Origin: Candidatus Poribacteria bacterium
GTDB taxonomy: Bacteria; Poribacteria; WGA-4E; WGA-3G
DNA: 64,000 bases
Reading direction: 5' to 3'
Assembly: GCA_022821965.1 (NCBI GenBank)
Contig: JAJECN010000054.1
Coordinates: forward strand, 120,009-184,008
In this document: positions 26,411-35,306 of the stretch, piece after piece
Position numbering within the stretch: position 1 is the stretch's first letter
How the letters are laid out: the number at the start of each line of letters is the position of its first letter
The notes under the pieces: model-generated
Seen by the model: only the letters and a program-made list of their open reading frames with translations
Database searches by the model: none
What the model was told of the DNA's origin: nothing
Position numbers and translations under genes: made by a program

Positions 26411-26490
26411 GGCGAGGATACAATCCTCGCCAGCGATGGTGAGTTTTTTTTAGTGAAAAACTGTCTACATATTTTCCGACTTTACTATAA
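26411..26490. repeat. GCGAGGAT palindrome repeat with TTTACTATAA end
   Basis: GGCGAGGATACAATCCTCGCC (26411-26431), then CTGTCTACATATTTTCCG and ACTTTACTATAA. Same family as 20908, 36792 and 55697. The rest of 26267-26559 shows no other feature; the TATAAA at its end could serve comEC as -10. Confidence 0.7.
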
Positions 26491-26559
26491 AAAATGGATA
26501 TTTTTAGAAATACCAGTATAATAAGTAGAAACATTGAGCAAACCTTGTATGAAATTCTG

Positions 26560-29031
26560 ATGAAAATCAAACCGCGCCCCGCGCTCTTCTTTCTTATCCC
26601 ATATCTATTGGGTATCATTGCTGGCAGATGGCTATCTGTTCCGTTTCTGTGGCTTTGGCTTTCTGTCCTGTTCTGTCTTATCGGTAGCATCGTAACAAGG
26701 AATCGTCAGCGGTATCTCTGCTATGGACTGCTCCATCTCGCCGTCTTTGCTGGCGGTCTGCTTCGATTAGGCACCGTCTCGCATTCGTCCATCCCCACGC
26801 GCTTCTATGATAAACCGATCAGTTTTTCAGGTACGACAGCATATCAACCCGAACGCGGAGAGGAGTGGGACGCCTGTTATGCCGTCGGTGAACTTCAATT
26901 GTTGTCGGATCCGGCGCAGCGAGTGAAGGCGAAATTCCTTATCAGATTCCAGCAGCTGACACCGCTCCGCTACGGCAAACGTCTAACTCTGACAGGTGTT
27001 TTGCGTCAACCACAAGCCAAACGCAATCCCGGAGGATTTGACTACCGCGCTTACCTTGCTCGACAAGGTGTGGTTGGGATAATTGATACCAAGGGACTTC
27101 TGAGAATAGGTGAACAGCATGGATTCCCACCCTTACGATGGATAGAGGCACTCCGTATCCGCACGGAACGCATGATTGATACTATCTATACAAGGACTGA
27201 AACAGAGGCACCTCCCGCAGAACCATCATTGCATGCGCAGCTTCTCAAAGGCATCTTACTCGGTAAACGGAGCGAGGTCCCTACAGAAACGTTGGATCTC
27301 TTCCGAAATAGCGGAACCTTTCATGTACTCGCTGTCTCTGGTCTGCACGTTGGGCTGATCGCGATGTTCTGCTATTTTGGTTTCTCACGCTTTCGGTTTC
27401 CACAGAAGGTCGTTTGTCTGCTAACGATTCTTGCAGTGCTGATTTACGCGTGCCTGATCGGTTTCCGCCCTTCTGTCTTTCGGGCATCGCTGATGGCAAT
27501 CCTATTTCTCTGCGCGATGCTCATTGATCGGGATGCGGATCTCTTCAATCTGTTAGCGTTTGCGGCGTTAGTGTTGCTCCTTTTGAACCCGCATCAGCTG
27601 TGGGATGTAGGATTTCAGTTATCGTTTGCAGCGGTGGCTTCAATCGTCTATTTCGTTCCGAAAATGGAGAAACCGTTGCGGCGTTGGTGGGAAGACTCTG
27701 AAGATTCCGCCTCAGAGCGTAGCACTGTCCTAACAAGGTTTCGGAACACAACGATTAAGTGGTTGGTGCTTTCCTATCTCGTTACATTCGTCGCACAGGT
27801 TGGGACGGGACCCTTGATAGCCTACCATTTCTTCCGGGCATACCCGCTCGGTATTATCGTGGGCCCCTTCGCAGTTGGGCTTGTATCGCTGATCGTTGCG
27901 GTGGGCATGGCATCGGTATGCGTCGGCTTTCTCTGGATTCCACTCGCAAAGCTGCTTGGGCTTCTCAACCACGTCGTAATTTCTATCTTTCTCATGCTGA
28001 TTGACATATTTGGACAGACATGGGGCGTAATGAAGATAACCCCACCGACGTTGGGTCTATTTGTTCTCTACATCGCGATCTGTTTAGGCATCACGTATTG
28101 GCGGTACGTCTATCGTCAATGGCGAGTTGCAAGCCTAATAGGACTCTCGGTTGTGGCAATCTGGATCTGGGATGCTGCGTTCCACGAGAGAGGAAGGCTA
28201 TTGGAAGTCGTAACGTTGGATGTTGGACAGGGAGACGCTGCTATCGTTAGATTTCCAGACAATCGGACGATGTTGATTGATGGTGGCATCCGACGGTCAT
28301 ATTACGATGAACGGAAACAGCGGCAAGTTGACTACGACGTGGGTGAACGGATTATTGAACCTTATCTTGACTTCCACGGCATTCGGAAACTTGACATGGT
28401 TGTGCTGACACATCCAGACATTGACCACGGCGGTGGACTCGGATATATCTTACAGAATTTTGAAGTCGGACGAGTTCTCGGTATAGCAGACATGCCGCTT
28501 AATTCTCAAACGCATCAGCGATTACACACTATTGTGGAGGCAAACAACATCCCGTATTCGTTTCCGTACGCTGGGAAGATTGACCTTACATCAACGGCTA
28601 CGTTGAAGCTATTGCATCCGATTGATGCCGCATCGACCAACTTGCTGGATCAGGACAAGAATGACGATTCCCTTGTGATACAACTCACCTATAGTGAAGT
28701 AGACATCCTGTTCACGGGGGACATCGGTAAGAAGGCAGAATCACGCCTCATAGCGTCCGGGCAGGATCTTCGCTCGGAAGTTCTAAAGGTGCCGCATCAC
28801 GGGAGTCGCACATCAAGCAGCGCACCTTTTTTGGATGCCGTCCAGCCGCGTTATGCAATTTTTTCACTCGGTCAAAGAAATCGGTATCAGTTTCCGCATG
28901 CAGATGTAGTTGCGCGGTATCAGGGACGTGGATGTGTCTTGTTAAGAACCGATCAAGCGGGAGCGATTACCCTCCGCACCGATGGAGCAAGGTGCTGGAT
29001 TGAATCTTTCTGTAATCTGACTGACCGATAA
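26560..29031 (+). CDS. comEC: ComEC/Rec2 DNA-uptake channel protein
   Basis: The inner-membrane channel for single-stranded DNA during natural transformation. The 823-residue protein has an N-terminal hydrophobic region and OB-like segment, the competence domain with the motif FHVLAVSGLHVGLIAMF near residue 258, many transmembrane helices, and a C-terminal metallo-beta-lactamase-type domain with LTHPDIDHGGG near residue 617, FTGDIG and VPHHGSRTSS. The frame is open from ATG 26494, but that codon lies right beside a TATAAA box, so I prefer ATG 26560; neither has a good ribosome-binding site. No other com gene is nearby. Confidence 0.88.
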   Translation: MKIKPRPALFFLIPYLLGIIAGRWLSVPFLWLWLSVLFCLIGSIVTRNRQRYLCYGLLHLAVFAGGLLRLGTVSHSSIPTRFYDKPISFSGTTAYQPERGEEWDACYAVGELQLLSDPAQRVKAKFLIRFQQLTPLRYGKRLTLTGVLRQPQAKRNPGGFDYRAYLARQGVVGIIDTKGLLRIGEQHGFPPLRWIEALRIRTERMIDTIYTRTETEAPPAEPSLHAQLLKGILLGKRSEVPTETLDLFRNSGTFHVLAVSGLHVGLIAMFCYFGFSRFRFPQKVVCLLTILAVLIYACLIGFRPSVFRASLMAILFLCAMLIDRDADLFNLLAFAALVLLLLNPHQLWDVGFQLSFAAVASIVYFVPKMEKPLRRWWEDSEDSASERSTVLTRFRNTTIKWLVLSYLVTFVAQVGTGPLIAYHFFRAYPLGIIVGPFAVGLVSLIVAVGMASVCVGFLWIPLAKLLGLLNHVVISIFLMLIDIFGQTWGVMKITPPTLGLFVLYIAICLGITYWRYVYRQWRVASLIGLSVVAIWIWDAAFHERGRLLEVVTLDVGQGDAAIVRFPDNRTMLIDGGIRRSYYDERKQRQVDYDVGERIIEPYLDFHGIRKLDMVVLTHPDIDHGGGLGYILQNFEVGRVLGIADMPLNSQTHQRLHTIVEANNIPYSFPYAGKIDLTSTATLKLLHPIDAASTNLLDQDKNDDSLVIQLTYSEVDILFTGDIGKKAESRLIASGQDLRSEVLKVPHHGSRTSSSAPFLDAVQPRYAIFSLGQRNRYQFPHADVVARYQGRGCVLLRTDQAGAITLRTDGARCWIESFCNLTDR

Positions 29032-29113
29032 CCGCGATCTACTCACATAACAAATGCTGTTTTTTTATTAATTTGTGCTATACTATTTCAAAACAACTTT
29101 CGCAGGAGACTCC

Positions 29114-29575
29114 ATGAAAGTTTTTATATTTCTGATGATTGGCACTGCTGCCTCAATGTTCATGAGTTGTGGGGGAACAACAATACCTATCCACACAGCG
29201 GATGATATTCAACAACTCGAAGAGGCTAAAGCCCTTTTCAAAAACCAGTTTGAATTTGAAGATGATATACATCCGATAATTCAGGCGTATCTGGATGAAG
29301 TTCTGCACGATCCCGATTCTTTTCGCTTGGAACGTTTTGAATACACCATTGCGAATTATCCTGCGGTGGTTCTACCCAAAAAGCGCACTATCCTGCAGCG
29401 TAAATCTACCAAAGTCCTTTACGAACAAGTTTTAATCCCAGCATATCATATTACTATGCATTTTAGAGCAAGAGTACCTGAAAGCGGTACGGACCAAGAA
29501 AAAATGCGTTTTTACCTCTTAAAAGACAAACAATTAATCCTGCCAAATAATCTCGCTGTCCCGCTAATTGAGTAA
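29114..29575 (+). CDS. Small lipoprotein
   Basis: A 153-residue protein with a lipoprotein signal peptide, VFIFLMIGTAASMFMSCGG, placing the lipid-modified Cys near residue 19. The mature part is mixed, with EEAKALFKNQFEFEDDIHPIIQAYLDEVLHDPDSFRLERFEY, and no named domain. The Asp-Pro-Asp-Ser-Phe-Arg stretch resembles secreted proteins found near stress or transport genes, but this is only suggestive. CGCAGGAGACTCC precedes the ATG and an extended -10 (TGCTATACT) lies at 29077-29084. Confidence 0.7.
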   Translation: MKVFIFLMIGTAASMFMSCGGTTIPIHTADDIQQLEEAKALFKNQFEFEDDIHPIIQAYLDEVLHDPDSFRLERFEYTIANYPAVVLPKKRTILQRKSTKVLYEQVLIPAYHITMHFRARVPESGTDQEKMRFYLLKDKQLILPNNLAVPLIE

Positions 29576-29582
29576 TTTCCTT

Positions 29583-30680
29583 CTATCTCTCTAAAGACGG
29601 CGCGATAGCGATGCGGATTGCCTCCTGACGCATCGCATCTTCAAAAGCAGTGTTGATGTCTCCTAATTGATATGTTTTACCGATGAGTTCTGCAAATGGA
29701 TAGCGTGTCCGGTTTTCTTCAACAAAGCGGAGCGATGCACCGAGTGCTGTATGGTGATAGTTATGGACACCGCGGAGGGTCACACACTTTGTGACGATCT
29801 GATGGGCATCGACAGAGATATCCGCGTTTGGATAGACGTAACCGAGTGTCAAACAGCGTCCACCTATCGCCAACCATGTGATTAGGTTCGGAATCCCAAT
29901 TGTGACACCGCTGACCTCTACACCGAGATCAGCACCCCGTCCATCTGTTAGTTCTTTCAACGCTGCGTCAATGTCCGAAACAGGTGTCTTATTTGGATTG
30001 AAGGTGTGCGTCGCGCCGAATCGTTTAGCTGTCTGCAAACGGTGTTCATTAGTGTCCACAATGGCGACATTCTCATATTCCTTCTCGCGTAAGTAGCACG
30101 CCGCATAGATGCCTAACATGCCAGCACCGTGAATGACAGCGGTCTCACCGGCGTGTGTGCCGATGGTCGTCAAGCCGTTTACCACAGTCGCAAGCGCACA
30201 GTTGATAGGGGCTGCTTCTTCATCCGTCATAGCTTCAGGGATGTGGTAGATGGCTGTTCCCGGACGGAGCAGGATATGTGTAGCGAAACCACCAGAGTGA
30301 GCAGTCGCACCTTCACTCCGCGCGTGCCCATATTTAAACATCGTTTCGCATTTCTGCGGGAGGTTCCGATTCACACAGTAGTCACATGTTCCGCAGGCAG
30401 TCGTGAGACTCCACGTAATCCGGTCACCTTCGTGTAATGCTTCTCCGCTTGCTGAACGGAGCGGTGTGGGAGTTGCAATAGTCCCGACGATTTCGTGTCC
30501 GAGTATGCATGGCGTTTCTGCACCACGGCGTCCCGATACGGTATGGAGGTCGGAGCCGCAAATGGTTGAAAGTGAGACACGGACGAGGATGTTGTCCTTG
30601 ATAGCGGTTACGGGCGCATCGCACACCTCAAAAGGAGTGCCTACGCCGTGGAATTGGGTTATCTGTGCTGATATTTGCAT
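29583..30680 (-). CDS. Zinc-binding alcohol dehydrogenase (medium-chain)
   Basis: A 365-residue medium-chain dehydrogenase/reductase. The catalytic zinc site is STICGSDLHTVSGRR...LGHEIVG; structural zinc Cys residues are in CGTCDYCVNRNLPQKC; the NAD-binding motif is GAGMLGIYAACYL. The SGRRGAETPCILGHEIVGTI pattern matches the group proposed to be associated with phosphonate catabolism, although no phosphonate gene is visible here. It is convergent with the small lipoprotein gene, 7 nt between stops. Confidence 0.85.
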   Translation of the reverse strand: MQISAQITQFHGVGTPFEVCDAPVTAIKDNILVRVSLSTICGSDLHTVSGRRGAETPCILGHEIVGTIATPTPLRSASGEALHEGDRITWSLTTACGTCDYCVNRNLPQKCETMFKYGHARSEGATAHSGGFATHILLRPGTAIYHIPEAMTDEEAAPINCALATVVNGLTTIGTHAGETAVIHGAGMLGIYAACYLREKEYENVAIVDTNEHRLQTAKRFGATHTFNPNKTPVSDIDAALKELTDGRGADLGVEVSGVTIGIPNLITWLAIGGRCLTLGYVYPNADISVDAHQIVTKCVTLRGVHNYHHTALGASLRFVEENRTRYPFAELIGKTYQLGDINTAFEDAMRQEAIRIAIAPSLER

Positions 30681-30780
30681 TGTATGACTTTTTCCCTATT
30701 ATTGGTAGGCGAGGTTTCTAACCTCGCTGATCTTTTTCATCAATCCCTTAAGGGACCGCCCCCGACCAACTACTTTTAAT

Positions 30781-30809
30781 TTGACAAACCCGTAGGCTTC
30801 ACGTATCAT
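30781..30809 (+). promoter_or_regulatory. Sigma-70 promoter of argB
   Basis: TTGACA (30781-30786), 17-bp spacer, TATCAT (30804-30809), about 54 nt upstream of the argB ATG. Confidence 0.75.
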
Positions 30810-30862
30810 ATATTAGTATACACGACTTTCAATTAAAAGAATAGAGGACAAGACGAACAAAC

Positions 30863-31738
30863 ATGAACAGAACTGCTGAAGTTCTTATTGAGGCTTTACC
30901 TTATATCCGCCGCTTTTACGATCGGCGGATTGTCATCAAATACGGCGGTGCCGCGATGGACGATGAGGAACTTATCCACTCCGTCATGGAGGACATCGTT
31001 TTAATGAAATATGTCGGCATCCGTCCAATTATAGTACACGGTGGTGGACCACGAATCACTGAGTGGATGGACAAGGTCGGGAAAGTCCCGGAGTTTGTAC
31101 AGGGGTTGCGTGTAACCGATGCGGAAACAGTTGAAATCGCTGAGATGGTGCTCGGCTCAATCAACAAAGAAATTGTAGCGCGTATCAACCAACACGGTGG
31201 AAAAGCGATTGGACTCTCTGGAAAAGACGCGAACCTAATTCTGGCGGAGAAACAAGAAACACAGGTTACCGATGAAGACGGGCATCAAATCGATATTGAC
31301 TTGGGATACGTGGGGAAAATTATCGGCGTTAACACCGAGTCGATCACTACGCTTGACAACGCTGATTATATTCCGGTGATCACACCGATTGGCGTTGGCG
31401 TTGAGGGGCAAACCTATAACATTAACGCCGATACGATGGCTGGTGAGATCGCATCCGCATTCCAAGCAGAAAAATTGATTCTACTGACTGATACGCGGGG
31501 CATTCTCCGAGACCTCTCGGATACTGCGTCACTGATGTCAACGATCCAGATAAGAGAAGTAGACCAGTTAATTGACGAAGGTTTCATCGCCGGTGGCATG
31601 CTCCCTAAAGTGGATGCCTGCACAACGGCGCTCATGGGTGGCGTTTACAAAACGCATATTATTGATGGGAGAATTCCGCACTCTCTACTGCTCGAAATCT
31701 TCACAGAGGGTGGAATCGGAACCGAAATCGTTAGATAG
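30863..31738 (+). CDS. argB: Acetylglutamate kinase
   Basis: Phosphorylates N-acetyl-L-glutamate, the second step of arginine biosynthesis. The 291-residue protein has VIKYGGAAM at the ATP site, IVHGGGPRITEWM for substrate binding, GFIAGGMLPKVDAC and NINADTMAGEIAS. Length and motifs are typical of the cyclic-route enzyme; whether it has the N-terminal helix associated with arginine inhibition in some ArgB proteins is likely (MNRTAEVLIEALPYIRRF). It stands alone without other arg genes. Confidence 0.95.
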   Translation: MNRTAEVLIEALPYIRRFYDRRIVIKYGGAAMDDEELIHSVMEDIVLMKYVGIRPIIVHGGGPRITEWMDKVGKVPEFVQGLRVTDAETVEIAEMVLGSINKEIVARINQHGGKAIGLSGKDANLILAEKQETQVTDEDGHQIDIDLGYVGKIIGVNTESITTLDNADYIPVITPIGVGVEGQTYNINADTMAGEIASAFQAEKLILLTDTRGILRDLSDTASLMSTIQIREVDQLIDEGFIAGGMLPKVDACTTALMGGVYKTHIIDGRIPHSLLLEIFTEGGIGTEIVR

Positions 31739-31747
31739 CCAAGTCTT

Positions 31748-31782
31748 GTAGGTTGGGTTGAACGTAAGTGAAACCCAACGAA
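31748..31782. repeat. Short GTAGGTTGGGTTGAACG repeat
   Basis: GTAGGTTGGGTTGAACGTAA then GTGAAACCCAACG; compact form of the MITE-like ends seen at 38983 and 47413. Confidence 0.65.
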
Positions 31783-31827
31783 ATACGCAAGCCGAACTTA
31801 CAGTAGATAGCCAAACGGGGGAATCAG

Positions 31828-32997
31828 ATGGCAACACCGAAAAAAATTGCGGCAATCATCACGACCTATTTTCAGCACTCACATGCGGATGTAATCGCTA
31901 CGAAATACATGAAAGGTTTCCCAACAGATACGGGACATCAGATGCCTCGTGTGGAGTTAGTGTCTATCTATCTGGATCAGGTAGACGATCGGGACATCGG
32001 GGTCGGTTTGGCAGCGGAACACAATGTCCCTATCTATCCGAGTATTCGGCAGGCATTGACGCTTGGCGGAAATGAGTTGGCTGTCGATGGCGTGATATTG
32101 ATTGGCGAGCACGGCGACTATCCGTACAACGAGTTTGAACAACACATGTATCCGCGCCGCTATATGTTTGAGCAGATTTGTGGTGTTTTTGCGTCGAGTG
32201 GTAGGTCGGTGCCTGTTTTCTGCGATAAACACCTTTCCTATAATTGGGCTGATGCGCTCTGGATGTATGAACGCGCGAAAGCACTTGATGTATCGTTCAT
32301 GGCAGGTTCTTCACTACCGCTCGGTTGGCGGAAACCGTTTTTAGAACATCCGCTTGATACCGAGTTGGATTCGGCTGTCGGCATCGGCTATGGTGGTGTG
32401 GAGTCCTATGGCTTCCACGCGCTTGAGACGTTGCAATGTATGATTGAACGTCGGCAAGGCGGCGAGTCTGGAATTGTGGCAATACAATGTCTGGAAGGTG
32501 AATCGGTCTGGGAAGCAGGCGAGTCTGGCAGGTGGTCTATGGAATTAGCCGAGGTCGCGTGTGCTCAGATTGAAAATCGTCCCGATAGCACGTTCGTGGA
32601 AGGGTGTCCGAATCCAACGGCGTTTCTGTTGGAACATAGGGATGGGTTTCACTCGGCAGTGTTGATGTTGAACGGTTACGTCTCTGATTTCGCATACTCG
32701 GCAAAAGCGGGTGACACGCAGTATGCCACAGAGGTTTACTTACAGAACGGACCACCGCACGCACATTTCAGTTATCTGAGCCTCAATATTGAAGAAATGT
32801 TCGTAACGGGTGAACCGCAGTATCCTGTAGAACGGACGCTACTCGTGACGGGTGTGCTTGATGCACTCATGCACTCGCGAGCGGAGGGACACGTCCGAAT
32901 TGAGACACCGCATTTGGCAGGACTTGCGTATCAATCCTATCAGAAGATACCTATCCGACCAACAGCACCACGCCCTGAAGGCGCGACGTTAATATAA
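31828..32997 (+). CDS. Uncharacterised conserved protein (389 aa)
   Basis: I recognise no named family. It begins KIAAIITTYFQHSHADVIATKYMKGFP, resembling the first strand of an oxidoreductase-like Rossmann fold without the usual GxGxxG. VDGVILIGEHGDYPYNEFEQHMYPRRYMFEQIC and GVESYGFHALETLQCMIERRQGGESG are distinctive. It has no signal peptide, so it is probably cytoplasmic. The neighbouring Gfo/Idh gene, convergent at 33028, may be a pathway partner. The C-terminus ends in PIRPTAPRPEGATLI. AACGGGGGAATCAG precedes the ATG. Confidence 0.7.
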   Translation: MATPKKIAAIITTYFQHSHADVIATKYMKGFPTDTGHQMPRVELVSIYLDQVDDRDIGVGLAAEHNVPIYPSIRQALTLGGNELAVDGVILIGEHGDYPYNEFEQHMYPRRYMFEQICGVFASSGRSVPVFCDKHLSYNWADALWMYERAKALDVSFMAGSSLPLGWRKPFLEHPLDTELDSAVGIGYGGVESYGFHALETLQCMIERRQGGESGIVAIQCLEGESVWEAGESGRWSMELAEVACAQIENRPDSTFVEGCPNPTAFLLEHRDGFHSAVLMLNGYVSDFAYSAKAGDTQYATEVYLQNGPPHAHFSYLSLNIEEMFVTGEPQYPVERTLLVTGVLDALMHSRAEGHVRIETPHLAGLAYQSYQKIPIRPTAPRPEGATLI

Positions 32998-33021
32998 AAG
33001 CGCGGCTGAAAAACCGCGCTT
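32998..33021 (-). terminator. Terminator between convergent genes
   Basis: AAGCGCGG pairs with CCGCGCTT around an 8-nt loop. On the minus strand a TTTTAT run follows, so it best serves the 33028-34032 gene and may act both ways. Confidence 0.75.
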
Positions 33022-33027
33022 ACAGTT

Positions 33028-34032
33028 TTAGCGTTCTGGACGTGCCGGGACACCTGTCTCAGCGGATTCATAGATGAGATCCATCAATTCGGATTGAATA
33101 ATCCCGTTCATCGGACTCGTCCGGGGTTCTGCTCTACCCATGAGCGTATCGATGAAGTTGTCATCAGGCGAGCCAGCGGACATATCATCTGAAATCGGAG
33201 GCGGATCCAATGCTTCTCCGCCTTTCCAGACGCGAATCCAACCGCCACCCCAGCCGTCTACCTCAATCCGACCATTCTCAAAGACTAACGCCATGTGCGT
33301 ACCACCCGGGCTCGGACAATTGCCACTCACCGCCATTGCAGCGAGCACACCGTTTTCAAACTTGACGTTAATCGAGGAATTGATGTCAACATCTCGGTCC
33401 TGATTGTCGGTATAGGCGTAGACCTCAGCGACTTTCGACTCGACTGCCCAACAGAGACTGTTCAGCAGATGTGCGCCACTATCGTAAGCCTGGCCACCAC
33501 CGGCAAGTTTCGGATTCTGCCGCCACGTTCCCGTTGTGCCGCCTTTCCAGCCTTGCGTAATATAACCGATCACTAATTCCAGCTTACCGAATTCTCCACT
33601 GCGGACGATCTCTCTGGTGTAGTAGAAGTTCGGTGTGCAAGGCGTATTATAACCGATTGTGAGGGTCAGTCCGGTCTCTTCAACCTTTTCTGCTATAGTA
33701 TACGCATCTTTAGAGGACGTGACCATCGGTTTCTCCATCAAAACATGGCAACCTGCCTCAAGTGCCTGCATACCTTGTTCAAAATGGAGCGTATGTGGTG
33801 TAGAGATTACCACGGCATCCGGTGATGTTTCTTTCAGCATCGCGCCGATGTCATCATAAGCACCCGGACGTGGACTGAGGTCGGACAGGTTTCGATCAAT
33901 ATAACCACTGGCGATGTCAGTATTCACATCACACGTTCCAACGATTTGCACGTCGGAGTTTTCGTTCATGCGTCTGGCGTGACCTGAAGAGTTTCCGCCA
34001 CACCCAATCATGGCAAGTCGAATCTTCGCCAT
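33028..34032 (-). CDS. Gfo/Idh/MocA family oxidoreductase
   Basis: A 334-residue NAD(P)-dependent dehydrogenase. The N-terminal Rossmann motif is AMIGCGGNSSGHARR, VVISTPHTLHFEQG follows, and the catalytic-Lys motif is VLMEKPMVTSS. The C-terminal domain has GGGQAYDSGAHLLNSLCW, where the dehydrogenase family places its Asp/His pair. I choose ATG 34032 (MAKIRL) because AAAAAGGAGAAACT lies upstream; the longer frame to 34071 would add 13 residues. It starts 41 nt downstream of the PhyH gene, as an apparent operon. Substrate unknown. Confidence 0.85.
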   Translation of the reverse strand: MAKIRLAMIGCGGNSSGHARRMNENSDVQIVGTCDVNTDIASGYIDRNLSDLSPRPGAYDDIGAMLKETSPDAVVISTPHTLHFEQGMQALEAGCHVLMEKPMVTSSKDAYTIAEKVEETGLTLTIGYNTPCTPNFYYTREIVRSGEFGKLELVIGYITQGWKGGTTGTWRQNPKLAGGGQAYDSGAHLLNSLCWAVESKVAEVYAYTDNQDRDVDINSSINVKFENGVLAAMAVSGNCPSPGGTHMALVFENGRIEVDGWGGGWIRVWKGGEALDPPPISDDMSAGSPDDNFIDTLMGRAEPRTSPMNGIIQSELMDLIYESAETGVPARPER

Positions 34033-34073
34033 AGTTTCTCCTTTTTGTTCTTCTATTTTGGCTGCTCCCAAAT

Positions 34074-34892
34074 CTAAACGATTGGGCTTTCATGCTTAAA
34101 CTTCGATAAATCGTCTACGCTGATCGCACCGTCACCGAACACACGCGTAAAGTTGTGTCCGTGATGCGACTTCGTCTCGCCATGCATATAGCAGACGCTG
34201 AACGCACGTCGCGGGATATCCGTATCGTTCGTACCGGAACTGTGCAGCATCCAATTATGGAGGAGTACCACTTCTCCAGCTTTCAATTCCATCGGTAGCG
34301 GTGTAGCCTTCGCAACGATGTCGTCGATATGTTCCTGTGTGAGAAAACCGGAGCCGTTTTCAGGGTTGATGAGCCTGCTATGGGACTTCGGAATGATATG
34401 CACACAGCCGTTCTCAATCATTGCTGGATCCAAAGCTGTGTAAATCGTAATCTGCGGGTCGCGGTCGAGGTCTCTCCACCGGTCTTGATGCCACGTGAGC
34501 TGCGTGCCCTCGTGCGCCGGTTTATTCATAAACATTGCCCGGAAGCAGGCGACGGGAGTCCCACCGCCGTAGATTTTCGTGCAGACCTCTTCAAAAATCG
34601 GTTTCTGGAGATATTCCAAAAAAATCGGATCGAGTTCGAGGTTCTGGATTTTCCGGTACAACAACGTTGCCCCTTTATGCCCTTTAGATTGCGGTCCTGG
34701 CGAGTTTTTGCCGGGTTCCCGGTCAAGTTGCATCATGATTTGCTCGTAATCCAAGGGTGCTTTGCCGAGCATGATGTCATCCATCCGCTCTTGCAGTTCT
34801 TCGAGTTCGGCATCCGTTGCGACTTGTCCAATCCGCACATAGCCGTTTTCCGCAAAATGTTCCCACTGTTCATCTGTTATATGGTGTTCCAT
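34074..34892 (-). CDS. Phytanoyl-CoA dioxygenase (PhyH) family protein
   Basis: A 272-residue non-haem iron, 2-oxoglutarate-dependent oxygenase. The iron-binding His-x-Asp pair is in LTWHQDRWRD, with the distal His and the 2-oxoglutarate Arg in VVLLHNWMLHSSGTNDTDIPRRAF. I choose ATG 34892 since GGGAGG lies upstream; the longer frame to 34991 has no ribosome-binding site and is Cys-rich. The family hydroxylates many small molecules, not only phytanoyl-CoA. It shares an operon with the Gfo/Idh gene downstream. Confidence 0.85.
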   Translation of the reverse strand: MEHHITDEQWEHFAENGYVRIGQVATDAELEELQERMDDIMLGKAPLDYEQIMMQLDREPGKNSPGPQSKGHKGATLLYRKIQNLELDPIFLEYLQKPIFEEVCTKIYGGGTPVACFRAMFMNKPAHEGTQLTWHQDRWRDLDRDPQITIYTALDPAMIENGCVHIIPKSHSRLINPENGSGFLTQEHIDDIVAKATPLPMELKAGEVVLLHNWMLHSSGTNDTDIPRRAFSVCYMHGETKSHHGHNFTRVFGDGAISVDDLSKFKHESPIV

Positions 34893-35075
34893 GCTATGCC
34901 TCCCAGTTGAGCATGTCGTGGTTCCAACTTTTGTATAGCAAGTTTTGACGTGTAAGCTGTGCCAAAAGTCTGTATACGAATTATAACACATATTTCAAGA
35001 AGTACAAAAGAAAATTACAATTATGCGATCCATTTTTACTGAAATCTCCTGATCTCTATCTTCTTTTTTTAATAA

Positions 35076-35106
35076 TGCAACTTTTTGACATCCAAGTTAC
35101 GTCACT
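35076..35106 (+). promoter_or_regulatory. ECF-type promoter motif, copy 1 (distal, tlpA-like gene)
   Basis: TGCAAC (35076-35081) then exactly 19 bp then GTCACT (35101-35106). It is 112 bp upstream of copy 2 in the same direction. The 34893-35306 gap otherwise shows nothing else. Confidence 0.7.
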
Positions 35107-35187
35107 TTAATCAGGAGTGAGAAAGAGTCGGGAATCGGAATTCCCTCCTACCGAGAGAGTTCTGATTTCGGTTCTTTTTGAAAATAA

Positions 35188-35218
35188 TGCAACCTTTTGA
35201 CCTCTAAGATCTGTCACT
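35188..35218 (+). promoter_or_regulatory. ECF-type promoter motif, copy 2 (proximal, tlpA-like gene)
   Basis: TGCAAC (35188-35193), 19 bp, GTCACT (35213-35218), 89 nt upstream of the ATG 35307. The spacer differs from other copies while both blocks are kept. Confidence 0.75.
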
Positions 35219-35306
35219 TAAATTAAATCAACGAATCAACGGATTCAAAATTTTAGCAAATTACTGCTTGCTAATTCAACGCAAGCCCACTTTAAAGGAG
35301 AAAAAA

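Noticed and set aside
31758..32075. 105-aa plus-strand ORF
   Set aside because: Begins in a repeat and overlaps the well-supported 389-aa gene in another frame.
32998..33021. Hairpin as a tRNA or small RNA arm
   Set aside because: Single 8-bp stem with no cloverleaf; fits a terminator.
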